Shown here: positions 18,256 to 26,044 of the stretch, in pieces | How the letters are laid out: every line of letters begins with the position of its first letter | Position numbering within the stretch: the first letter of the stretch is position 1 | Assembly: GCA_964345975.1 (NCBI GenBank) | Contig: CAYFSS010000011.1 | Span: forward strand, 1-56,108 | Source: CAYFSS01 sp964345975 | Lineage (GTDB): Bacteria; Bacillota; Clostridia; Saccharofermentanales; Fastidiosipilaceae | Length of the DNA stretch: 56,108 nucleotides | Direction: 5' to 3' | Program-made: the position numbers and the translations under genes | The notes under the pieces: generated by a model | What the model was told of the DNA's origin: nothing | The model's input: only the letters and a program-made list of their open reading frames with translations | Database searches by the model: none

Positions 18256-19245
18256 TTAAAGCGCAATCGGAGCACTCATACGATGGGACATGTAAGCTGC
18301 CTCGAGCACTTCACTCAGCGCAACTGCAGGACCTAAACCAAAGGGTGTCAGATCGACCTCTTCGCCGTTGAGGGCACGGACAAAGAGCTGCATCGGTGTG
18401 CTTGCGTCTGATCCGACATCGAGAGAATCCCAACCGTTCTCGGTGGGTGCCATATCTCCATGGGGCTTCGTAACATGGTATCGGACGGTGTTGTTTTCGA
18501 CGTCATAGCTTCCCTCATCGCCATGGACAAGCAAGCGATAAGGACTGTGCTGTGAAATGAGACTTGTTTCGAGCGTCACAATGGGACCGTCGGCATAGTA
18601 CAAGACAACGGTCGCTGCGCCGTCATCCAGTTGATCGGCCGGGACATCCATATAGGCGGTCACCGTCGTCGGTCTTCCAAACCAGTGAAGGCTTAAATAG
18701 ATCTGGTGGCAGCCGAGATCCATCAGCGAGCCTCCGCCCGCCTTCGTAATATCCATCCAATCTTCCGGGAGCCAACCGGCAGTAAGCCCGTTATGAGCAT
18801 TCCTCGAGTAAACCTGACTGACCTTACCGAAGCGCCCGTCTTTGAGCCACGTGCTTAGCGTCTGATGCTTTGCAAATTGAATCTGCGGAAAAGAAATGAC
18901 GAAGGGTTGCCCGGATTCATGGATTGCGGCAGCGATCTCTTCTGCAACGGCCTTGGTGGTTGCGAGAGTTTTTTCTGTGAAGATCGCAAGCCCTGCCTGA
19001 GCCGCCTTCACGAGATAGTCTTCATGCTTTGTCGTCTCCGTATTGCAAACGACGGCATCCAAACCTTCGAAGAATCGGTCAAGATCTTCTACAAACGGTA
19101 GGTTATGATTTCGGGCTTCTCTCTCCCCGCGCTCGACGTCGTGATCCCATAGAGCGGTGATCTCCACCCCCTCGATCGCGCGCAGCTGTTGAATATAATC
19201 CTTAGTATGTACATGCCAAGAACCTAAAATACCAATCTTCTTCAT
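18256..19245 (-). CDS. Gfo/Idh/MocA-family oxidoreductase
   Basis: A 329-residue NAD(P)-dependent dehydrogenase-like protein. The Rossmann start is GILGSWHVH, the usual EKP block appears as FTEKTLATT, and the C-terminal part carries the GGGSLMDLGCHQIYL block (catalytic His region). The start has a perfect AAAGGAGG 9 bases upstream. Such proteins act on sugars, inositols or other polyols; the substrate is not evident. A second, more divergent member lies at 19979 beyond the tRNA. Confidence 0.9.
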   Translation of the reverse strand: MKKIGILGSWHVHTKDYIQQLRAIEGVEITALWDHDVERGEREARNHNLPFVEDLDRFFEGLDAVVCNTETTKHEDYLVKAAQAGLAIFTEKTLATTKAVAEEIAAAIHESGQPFVISFPQIQFAKHQTLSTWLKDGRFGKVSQVYSRNAHNGLTAGWLPEDWMDITKAGGGSLMDLGCHQIYLSLHWFGRPTTVTAYMDVPADQLDDGAATVVLYYADGPIVTLETSLISQHSPYRLLVHGDEGSYDVENNTVRYHVTKPHGDMAPTENGWDSLDVGSDASTPMQLFVRALNGEEVDLTPFGLGPAVALSEVLEAAYMSHRMSAPIAL

Positions 19246-19388
19246 ACGAATCGTCCTCCTTTTGTTTCTTCATGTTCAAATTAAAAGCCGCCTGCATTAT
19301 TGCACATAGACGAAGCATACAGGCAAACATTCAAAAGAATTTGCTTCTATCACTTGAAGAAGGCTAATTCTATTGAGGAGGTAACGGT

Positions 19389-19562
19389 ATGAATAAAGAT
19401 CCTAAGAGACCGCAAAACAGTATTGAAGAGAAGTTAGTCAAAGCCGAAGAGTTGCCGGAAGAGCAGCCAAGAGATACCCGTGAAATCATTGAGGATCCCA
19501 TGATCAAGAAGGAAGTGGCGGATATCGATCCTACGTATATTCCCATCATAGAAGATATTTAA
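19389..19562 (+). CDS. Small charged protein, 57 residues
   Basis: A short frame from ATG 19389 to TAA 19562, preceded by GAGGAGGTAACGGT, a very strong ribosome binding site. The product is highly charged (many Glu, Asp, Lys), has no hydrophobic segment, ends PIIEDI, and I recognise no family. The strong site and the lack of any competing gene support a real small protein. It sits between a minus-strand oxidoreductase and tRNA-Gly. Confidence 0.6.
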   Translation: MNKDPKRPQNSIEEKLVKAEELPEEQPRDTREIIEDPMIKKEVADIDPTYIPIIEDI

Positions 19563-19716
19563 GATTTGGTATTTCGTTCATTAGTTATTAAGGATTACGT
19601 CTTATCTAGCCGATAAGATGGAGGAACATAAGCTTGTTGTAGGTTTAAGACCATTGGATTGATCTCAAAGACACACCTGTGCGGGCTTTTGTTTGTCTTA
19701 AGCGTATTTTTCAGGC

Positions 19717-19745
19717 TTGACGATTATCTTTGTGAGTCCTAAGAT
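19717..19745 (+). promoter_or_regulatory. Promoter of tRNA-Gly
   Basis: TTGACG (19717-19722), a 17-base spacer, TAAGAT (19740-19745), 25 bases before the tRNA. Confidence 0.75.
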
Positions 19746-19770
19746 TCAGAGCACAACAATTTCAATTCTT

Positions 19771-19844
19771 GCGGGTGTAGTTCAATGGTAGAACATCAGC
19801 TTCCCAAGCTGAATACGGGGGTTCGATTCCCCTCACCCGCTCCA
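19771..19844 (+). tRNA. tRNA-Gly(CCC)
   Basis: Acceptor stem GCGGGTG/CACCCGC, T arm GGGGGTTCGATTCCCC, and anticodon loop TTCCCAA in a CAGC/GCTG stem give anticodon CCC (reads GGG). The 3' CCA is encoded (19842-19844) after discriminator T. Confidence 0.95.
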
Positions 19845-19852
19845 ATTTAGAT

Positions 19853-19890
19853 CCCACCGGTTTTGTAGGAAGCGGTGGGTTTGTTTTATT
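19853..19890 (+). terminator. Terminator of tRNA-Gly
   Basis: CCCACCG/CGGTGGG stem followed by TTTGTTTTATTT. Confidence 0.8.
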
Positions 19891-19978
19891 TAAGACGCTA
19901 AGGTGTCAAGCTTTGCTAGAATGACCTAAGAAAATGAATTTGTAGAAGCAAAGCAGTCAAGAGAAGCGAGTACGTAAG

Positions 19979-20881
19979 ATGTATAAGATAGGTTTCATCG
20001 ATTATTTCTTGGATGAGTGGCATGCGGAAAACTACCCACGTTGGATCGAACAATTCTCGAGAGGACGTTTCGTCTTGCACGGTGCATTTGGGGACATCGA
20101 ACCACCGTATGAAGGCCGCCGTAGCAATGCTGAATTCTGTAAAGATCACAAGATCGTGCACTATGAGAGCATCGAAGCTTTGGTTGCTGATTGTGATGCT
20201 TTGATTCTACTTGCTCCCGATCATCCGGAAGAACATGTCCGCCTGGCTGAAGAGGCCATCATCACAAACAAGCCTATCTTCATCGATAAGACCTTTGCTG
20301 ATTCAGAGGTGGAGGCACACCAAATCTTCAAAATTGCGGCTGAACACGAGGCACCGATATACACCACCTCAGCACTCAGATATGCCTCAGCCTATGACAC
20401 ATGGCCTGACATGAAGGATGGTGCAGTTGTCCTCAGTTTCGGTAGCGGTAATCCGGAGCAGTATTTGATTCATCAACTAGAACCCTTGATTGCAAAGATG
20501 CAAGAGCGACCCCAGAAAGTGCTCAGCTTCTTGGGCACTGATGAGCCTAGTGATGCGCATGTGTTTCTCTTGGAATTCACAAACGATGTCAAGGCAACCT
20601 TAGTGCAAAGAAGTGATCTGCCTTTTCAGGTCTCTGTCCATGTCCATGGCGATAGCCATCTCATGACAGCGGAGGATGCTTTCTTTGAAAAACAAGTTGA
20701 AGCCATGCTTGATTTCTTCGAGGTCTCCATAAAAGCCCACGAGCAGAATTCACCCACCCCTCTTCCCCCTGTAACAAGAGATGAGACGATAGAGATCATG
20801 GGGACAAGAGACTTGCTTCTAAGAGCTTTGGAGCAACCCGGAGAATGGGTGAATTCAGATGCCTCTGATAACCCACAGTAA
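19979..20881 (+). CDS. Divergent Gfo/Idh/MocA-like protein
   Basis: A 300-residue protein. An N-terminal Rossmann-like region contains CDALILLAPDHPEEHVRLAEEAI followed by KPIFIDKTFADS, matching the beta-alpha units and the EKP-like block of Gfo/Idh/MocA enzymes. The C-terminal domain is shorter than usual and the catalytic Lys of EKP is represented by DKT. The classical GxGxxG start is not evident (IGFIDYFLDEWH). It may bind a sugar-like ligand or act as a lyase or dehydrogenase. The ribosome binding site is weak (GAGAAGCGAG). Function unresolved. Confidence 0.75.
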   Translation: MYKIGFIDYFLDEWHAENYPRWIEQFSRGRFVLHGAFGDIEPPYEGRRSNAEFCKDHKIVHYESIEALVADCDALILLAPDHPEEHVRLAEEAIITNKPIFIDKTFADSEVEAHQIFKIAAEHEAPIYTTSALRYASAYDTWPDMKDGAVVLSFGSGNPEQYLIHQLEPLIAKMQERPQKVLSFLGTDEPSDAHVFLLEFTNDVKATLVQRSDLPFQVSVHVHGDSHLMTAEDAFFEKQVEAMLDFFEVSIKAHEQNSPTPLPPVTRDETIEIMGTRDLLLRALEQPGEWVNSDASDNPQ

Positions 20882-20911
20882 TCAAAGCGGTTCTCTTAAA
20901 GTCTAATAACC

Positions 20912-20962
20912 GATAAATAAAAATAAGCCCCCGGAATCACATCAAAGGCTCAGAGGGCATTT
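20912..20962 (-). terminator. Terminator downstream of the atpC remnant
   Basis: On the minus strand GCCCTC pairs with GGGGGC across a long loop, followed by TTATTTTTATTT. It sits about 30 bp past the stop of the remnant, consistent with the end of a former atp operon. Confidence 0.55.
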
Positions 20963-20988
20963 ATGAGGCGTCATGATAACAGTTCGAC

Positions 20989-21260
20989 TCAACGATCCCT
21001 ACGACGCGCCTCGTACTTCCGGAACACTTCGATTCGCTTAGATTGTCGAAGGAGAGCTTGCTCAGCCATCGATCGCATATGAGGACTTGATTCAGGATCC
21101 TGCAAACGTAGCTTAACTCTAGCAATGCCATTTTCTGCTCGTGCGACATCGATGTCTTCCGGCCATTCTGCTGCATTGCAGACAACAATCGACAGATCGA
21201 AACCATTTACAAGAAATTTTGATGCGATTCAGTTTTCCATCAAGCGACAAGTTTCCCCTT
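20989..21260 (-). pseudogene. atpC: ATP synthase epsilon subunit (atpC) remnant, frameshifted
   Basis: The minus strand encodes NAAEWPEDIDVARAENGIAR and goes on as an arginine-rich helical hairpin to TGA at 20991-20989, which is the hallmark C-terminal region of F1 epsilon (…AE.PEDIDVARAE…). Just upstream, in another frame, comes LSLDGKLNRIKIS, matching the preceding beta strand 'DGK..RI.ISGGF'. The two pieces are joined by a frameshift near 21205-21215. The N-terminal half is not recognisable, no atpD or other atp gene is adjacent, and there is no start site. It is read as a decayed relic of an atp operon end. Confidence 0.6.
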
Positions 21261-21365
21261 CGCCTTAGAGAGGGTCCTTGTTTGTTGTAGAAACATTTTT
21301 TACGAATGAGGCCATCCACGAGCCGGTGGAAGCTAAATAAGCAGGATCCTCAATCGTCTTAAGGT

Positions 21366-22625
21366 CTATAAGGCTCGGTAGAGCAGATAATCCTCCGCCC
21401 GCTCTTGAACGCAGGTGAAGCCCAAGCTTCGGTAAAATTCAACAGCCCTGCTTGTCTTTTGAACCGAAAGCGAAACACCCCGAACACCTTGTTCACGCAA
21501 GCGGTCAAAGAGCGCTTGCATAAGCCTCCTCCCCACCCCCTGCGATCGCCAAGTCGGTTCAACACTGATCGCTAGTGACGGAGTTTCATCGTCCAGGTAC
21601 CCGTAATCCTTCATCTTACGCACCCATGCCAGCCCGATCCGTTTATGTCCAATCCAGGCTCCTACCGCATAATCACCTTCACGATGGCCGAACGCATCGA
21701 CATAAATGCGCATTTCGGGGAGATCGAGGATATCCCTATCCGGCGGTTCCTCCCCTTCCGGTACATAAATGGCTAAATAGAGGAAGTGCTCAAACGCTTC
21801 TTTGTTTGGAAGCTCATCGCAGATCTCAAGGGCAATTTCGTGCGAATTTTTCTTGAGCGCTTCTTGGATCCACGAATGCATTTGCATCGCAAAATCCACC
21901 AAACTGTCCTCGCTTACCGTTTCAGAGGGCATGTTACCGAGGTAACGATCAAGAGCTGATGAAATCACGGGAGCAAAAGATTTAGGGAGTTCTCTTAGTG
22001 CATGTTGGGCGGCAGCGGCTTTTGAAAGAACTAACCCTTCTCTTACATAGGCAAGCATACGACAGAGGTTTAAGGTCACATAGATGGGGACCCTCGTGAT
22101 CTCCTGCACAGGATTTGCTTGATCTAAGAGCAAGCTATCGAGATAGGCTTCATGGGGCACATCGCCGAAGACATCTTCTATCGGTGGACCCTCCCAAGCT
22201 ATCCCATACGTCCGCAAGATCGTGATATGGGCGGCCAGATCCGGATCGGAAGAGCAGCGATGCTCTATGTAATGCCCCGCATCCTCACGATAATGCGCTA
22301 GGTGATCCGGTGAGAAATGAAGTTCATGAGGCGTCGGATAGACGAAAGGCTTGAGCACAGATCGCTTGACGATGCTCATTTCTATTCCTTTGGGGGGAGC
22401 CTCTTCGTTCAGTCCAACTAAGGTGTCTAAGAACGTTCGAGCTTCTTCATCCGTGAGTTCTTCGTCAACAACCAATAAGAAGTCCACATCGCTCACGTGA
22501 GGATTGAAGCAATCCATCGCCAAGGATCCATGAAGATATAAACCCACAAATTTTGTTTGCAAGATGCGCCGGCTGTCGACTGTAACGTGGTCCAGCAATT
22601 TATGTATGTCGAGGGGAATTGCCAT
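21366..22625 (-). CDS. AadA-like nucleotidyltransferase fused to a GNAT acetyltransferase
   Basis: A 419-residue two-domain protein. The N-terminal part has the nucleotidyltransferase signature LYLHGSLAMDCFNPHVSDVDFLLVV (GS-x-DxD type) and an alpha-helical C-terminal region as in AadA/ANT(9) aminoglycoside adenylyltransferases. From about residue 310 a GNAT domain follows with LAISVEPTWRSQGVGRRLM (acetyl-CoA loop Q/RxxGxG/A) and AVEFYRSLGF. Start moved from 22823 to ATG 22625, which has AAGGAG 8 bases upstream. Fusions of ANT and AAC domains are known in aminoglycoside resistance, but the GNAT part here is generic. Drug modification is therefore only a possibility. Confidence 0.75.
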   Translation of the reverse strand: MAIPLDIHKLLDHVTVDSRRILQTKFVGLYLHGSLAMDCFNPHVSDVDFLLVVDEELTDEEARTFLDTLVGLNEEAPPKGIEMSIVKRSVLKPFVYPTPHELHFSPDHLAHYREDAGHYIEHRCSSDPDLAAHITILRTYGIAWEGPPIEDVFGDVPHEAYLDSLLLDQANPVQEITRVPIYVTLNLCRMLAYVREGLVLSKAAAAQHALRELPKSFAPVISSALDRYLGNMPSETVSEDSLVDFAMQMHSWIQEALKKNSHEIALEICDELPNKEAFEHFLYLAIYVPEGEEPPDRDILDLPEMRIYVDAFGHREGDYAVGAWIGHKRIGLAWVRKMKDYGYLDDETPSLAISVEPTWRSQGVGRRLMQALFDRLREQGVRGVSLSVQKTSRAVEFYRSLGFTCVQERAEDYLLYRAL

Positions 22626-22794
22626 AGGGATCTCCTTCTCCGAGTTTATCGTGAAACACCTTAAGTTTACGCCTAGAATTGTTGTCTGTCCTTTGAGCCC
22701 GAAGACGTTGTCTAGTTTTAATCGTTGAGGAACCTCGAAGCTGATGGCCGGTTTGATACAATTTGCCGAAAGAATCCTGTGCGAGGAGCTAACG

Positions 22795-23622
22795 ATGCCT
22801 GAATTGCCGGAAGTAGAAACCATTCGTCGAAGCCTGGAGCCACGTCTACTGGGTGCGAAGTTTCAGGCTGTCCATGTTCTCTCTCCGAAGCATTGGAACT
22901 CACAAGGTATGTCCCTGCCCGTCGATGAACACGTTCAAGCTTTGACGCGTCATGGCAAGTACCTGCTCATCCACCTTGAATCCGTCGTCCTTATGGTTCA
23001 CTTTCGCATGACAGGCAAGTTGATTTTTCGCGATGAACCAAGCCCTGAGATCGTCCTTCATACTCGCTGGATTTCGTATTGGACCAAGGCTAACGAAAGC
23101 CTTAGGCTGGATTTCCAGGACACACGGGGCTTTGGTGGCGGCGAGCTACTATCTAAGTCAACGTATGCTGAGCATCCCTCGCTGGCCAAGCTGGGTCCCG
23201 ATGCGCTTAACGGAAATTATGATCCCTTAGCCATAGCACAATTTGCAAAGCGTCAAAGAGCAAGATCTAAGATCAAAGGTCTATTGCTTGATCAGACGGT
23301 GTTGGCAGGAATAGGGAATATCTATGCCGATGAGCTCTTATTCAGAGCAGGTATTCGGCCGGATCGGATGTGTGGGAGGATCAGTCTTAGGCGCCTGGAG
23401 AACCTCATCAGCCTGGTGAAACCTTTGCTTCAGCAAGCCGTCGGTCTTGGGGGTACCAGTTTTAGAGATTATGTCGATAGTTTTGGCAAAGCCGGAGTTT
23501 TTGCCCTGGAGCTCGATACGTACCGGCGAACGGGACAACCCTGTCATGTTTGTGGGACGAAGATCAAGCGAACGGTCGTCGTGGGTCGATCCACGCATTA
23601 TTGCCCGCATTGCCAAACTTGA
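22795..23622 (+). CDS. mutM: Formamidopyrimidine-DNA glycosylase
   Basis: A 275-residue base-excision repair enzyme removing 8-oxoguanine and FaPy lesions. After Met removal the catalytic Pro and Glu start PELPEVETIRR. The RHGKYLL block carries the conserved Lys, the LLDQTVLAGIGNIYADE helix-two-turn-helix follows, and the C-terminal zinc finger is CHVC…CPHC. I start at ATG 22795 (GAGGAG upstream), not the earlier ATG 22744, because Pro2 must be the N terminus. It is convergent with the glycosyltransferase gene, whose stop is 1 bp away. Confidence 0.96.
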   Translation: MPELPEVETIRRSLEPRLLGAKFQAVHVLSPKHWNSQGMSLPVDEHVQALTRHGKYLLIHLESVVLMVHFRMTGKLIFRDEPSPEIVLHTRWISYWTKANESLRLDFQDTRGFGGGELLSKSTYAEHPSLAKLGPDALNGNYDPLAIAQFAKRQRARSKIKGLLLDQTVLAGIGNIYADELLFRAGIRPDRMCGRISLRRLENLISLVKPLLQQAVGLGGTSFRDYVDSFGKAGVFALELDTYRRTGQPCHVCGTKIKRTVVVGRSTHYCPHCQT

Positions 23623-23623
23623 T

Positions 23624-24664
23624 TTAGTTGAAGCGCCACGTCTTACCAATCCAGCGGTAAACTCTTTGGCGCAAGTCCGGTTTCAAGACCATTAAGAATG
23701 CTTGCCCTATGGGCATTGGGTGGGATCTGACCTTACGATAGAGCTTCTTATCGTGCGTCTTGATGTCTTTCCAAAGCTCGCGCAATTTCTGCTTATCTTC
23801 TTCTTGACCTCGAATGGTAAGAGCCAAGATGCACATCGCGACCAAACGGATGAAGTGGCGGACCAGGTATCGCCTTAAGCGATTGGGTTGAAGCTCTGAC
23901 CAATCGTCAAATGCATGAAGGAGCTCTCGGGTGACCAGCAGCTGATTATCGACCTTCATGATGAGGCTGTTTAAGTTGACAGACTGCTCCGGACGACCGA
24001 TGAAGTAGATGTACAGATCTTCGTTGAGATAGCGAATTTCTTTGACATGGGGTAAGGGCACACAGACGTATAAGTTGTCTTCGTAGCTCGTATTATGGGG
24101 CAGTTTAAGTTGGACCTCATCACGCAGCAGAGCCGTGCGATACATCATCGCGTGCATCATCATGATCTGGTCGAGCTTCATCGCATCCATCGAGGCCCAG
24201 TTTTGAGGAAGCTCTTCTGCGAAGACGTTCTTGTAACGAATCCTCTTGTTTGTGACCCTGTGAACATCGTTCTTCCAACTGTGACGCTCATAGACATAAT
24301 TCGTGATGATGAGGTCCGGGAAGATGTCTTCTGCCTGCCACTTCGTTAATTTTGCCAGGACGTTTTCAAGGGCCGTGCGGTCGAAGCGATCATCGCTGTC
24401 CAGGACTTTAAAATAGGGAGCTGTGGCATGTTCCAAGGCAACATTGATGCCTGCCCCATGCCCGGCATTTTCCTGGGTTATGAGCTTGAAGATTTGGGGG
24501 TGTTCTTTCACATACCGTTCGCCAATGGCGCCGGTATCATCTATCGATCCATCGTTCACGATAATGACTTCAAGAGCCTCTCCACCGGGGAGGAGTGAGT
24601 CGAGGCATTGTGCCAGGTGATCTTCCGAGTTATATGAAGGGACTGCGATGGTGAGGAGAGCCAT
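23624..24664 (-). CDS. Glycosyltransferase family 2
   Basis: A 346-residue GT-A enzyme: TIAVPSYNSEDHLAQCLDSLL at the N terminus, VIIVNDGSIDDT nucleotide-binding loop, and VLDSDDRFD as the metal-binding DxD. No transmembrane helix is seen, so it is probably cytoplasmic or peripheral, transferring a sugar onto a cell-surface lipid or polymer. The gene follows the flippase-like membrane protein at 24735 in the same direction, 70 bp apart, so they may be co-transcribed in glycolipid synthesis. The donor and acceptor cannot be told. Confidence 0.88.
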   Translation of the reverse strand: MALLTIAVPSYNSEDHLAQCLDSLLPGGEALEVIIVNDGSIDDTGAIGERYVKEHPQIFKLITQENAGHGAGINVALEHATAPYFKVLDSDDRFDRTALENVLAKLTKWQAEDIFPDLIITNYVYERHSWKNDVHRVTNKRIRYKNVFAEELPQNWASMDAMKLDQIMMMHAMMYRTALLRDEVQLKLPHNTSYEDNLYVCVPLPHVKEIRYLNEDLYIYFIGRPEQSVNLNSLIMKVDNQLLVTRELLHAFDDWSELQPNRLRRYLVRHFIRLVAMCILALTIRGQEEDKQKLRELWKDIKTHDKKLYRKVRSHPMPIGQAFLMVLKPDLRQRVYRWIGKTWRFN

Positions 24665-24734
24665 GGTCCGACCTTTCTAGTTGCTTTGCCCTGATCCCCG
24701 CGGAAGTTTGGTTGGGGCTTTTTTGTGTTAAGCG

Positions 24735-25910
24735 CTACTTACGCCGCTTCTCAAACAAAAAGGCTTGCGCTGAAATGATACCCGAAATGATGAGGAAACC
24801 GTAGAGGTTGATGATGCGAGTGAGGATCATCGCCGGCACGAGCTGATCTGAGCGGAGAACATCGCTAAAGAGGGTTAAGAAGGAGCTTTCCGTGACACCG
24901 ACCGCGCCGGGGGTGGGGACGAAGGCGGAGGAGACGTAGAGGACAGATTGTAGGGCGACATTTGAAATGAAGATATCGCCGCTTGGTTCAGCACCCAGCG
25001 CAAGGACGACCCATGCGGGGACGGAAAAGAGCGCAAAGATCTCGATAGCACTGCTAATGAGTAGCGTTGTGATGAGTTTCGGATCACGCCAAAACGTTTC
25101 GCTGGAGTGCTCAAAACCGGAGAGGTATTGCTCAAGGGATTGCTCCCATTCTGCAACTCGTTTGACGAGCCCTAAGCGTTTGAGGAGACGTAGTGCCCAT
25201 TCAGCAACCCGTCGGATGAACGCAGGTTTATAGACGAGAAGGAAGAGAGCAAGCGTCAAGAAGAAGAAAAAAGCAATTCCGGCAAAGAGGAAATATCGCA
25301 CATAGTCGAGGTTTTGCAGGATGAAATCTTTGCGGACCAAGAAGAGCACCAAGCTCACGACCACTAGAGCGATGTTATAAAAGAGCCCAAGCAGGATAAA
25401 GATGACCGACGTATAACTAAGGGGGTAGCCGTGCCGTGAGAGATAGAACATCTCCATGGGCTGACCGCCTGAGGCTGAAGGGGTGACGTTATTGAAATAA
25501 TAGCCAATGTAAGCGGTCTTAGAAGCCCGGATAAAACCGGGATCACGACCTGAAAAAGCACGGAGCAAGGCCCTGATATTGACCGCAACACAAACTTGGT
25601 AGATGAACATCATGAGGAGACCGGCGGAGACGTAGATGGGTTTGGCTTGAATGAGACTGGACCATAGTTCCGGGAGCGAATAATCTTTCAAGATGAGATA
25701 GAAAGTCAAGGCAAGGATGGCAATCATTAAGATGAAACTGAGTGCATATTTCTTGAAACTGCCGGTCTCGCCTTTCATCGGAGGAGAGTCGTCGACATGC
25801 GTTATCGGTTCTTGACTCTGATTCTTGGAATTCGCCACCTTACACCTGCTCTTCTCAAAACAAAAGCCATCACTACTCATACGTTCACTAAGATTTGACC
25901 ACTCTAGCAC
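24735..25910 (-). CDS. Lysylphosphatidylglycerol-synthase-type flippase domain protein (UPF0104)
   Basis: About 391 residues with roughly eight transmembrane helices. It has family blocks YIGYYFNNVTPSASGGQPMEM and SAFVPTPGAVGVTESSF, typical of the AglD/MprF-N/YbhN membrane domain. It lacks the cytosolic synthase domain of MprF, so it probably moves a lipid or glycolipid across the membrane. The linked glycosyltransferase fits a role in glycolipid synthesis. The start is uncertain: ATG 25910 and 25880 have no good ribosome binding site, and a GTG near 25838 preceded by AAGAGCAGG is possible, which would remove the cysteine-bearing leader. Confidence 0.85.
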   Translation of the reverse strand: MLEWSNLSERMSSDGFCFEKSRCKVANSKNQSQEPITHVDDSPPMKGETGSFKKYALSFILMIAILALTFYLILKDYSLPELWSSLIQAKPIYVSAGLLMMFIYQVCVAVNIRALLRAFSGRDPGFIRASKTAYIGYYFNNVTPSASGGQPMEMFYLSRHGYPLSYTSVIFILLGLFYNIALVVVSLVLFLVRKDFILQNLDYVRYFLFAGIAFFFFLTLALFLLVYKPAFIRRVAEWALRLLKRLGLVKRVAEWEQSLEQYLSGFEHSSETFWRDPKLITTLLISSAIEIFALFSVPAWVVLALGAEPSGDIFISNVALQSVLYVSSAFVPTPGAVGVTESSFLTLFSDVLRSDQLVPAMILTRIINLYGFLIISGIISAQAFLFEKRRK

Positions 25911-26044
25911 AGCATAAATGGCTTAGACCTTACAATTATCTTAACCTTGGCCAACAAGCCTTTGAAGAAGTACGTATAATCTTTCATCATTCGGAGCTCA
26001 TTTAGTATACTCTACATAAATTAAGCGTCCCGGGGGGTAAGCTG

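Noticed and set aside
24678..24726. Plus-strand terminator-like hairpin (CCCC…GGGGC then T6)
   Set aside because: Both flanking genes are on the minus strand and no plus-strand transcript is expected; only a 4-5 bp stem. It may stop antisense RNA, but the support is weak.
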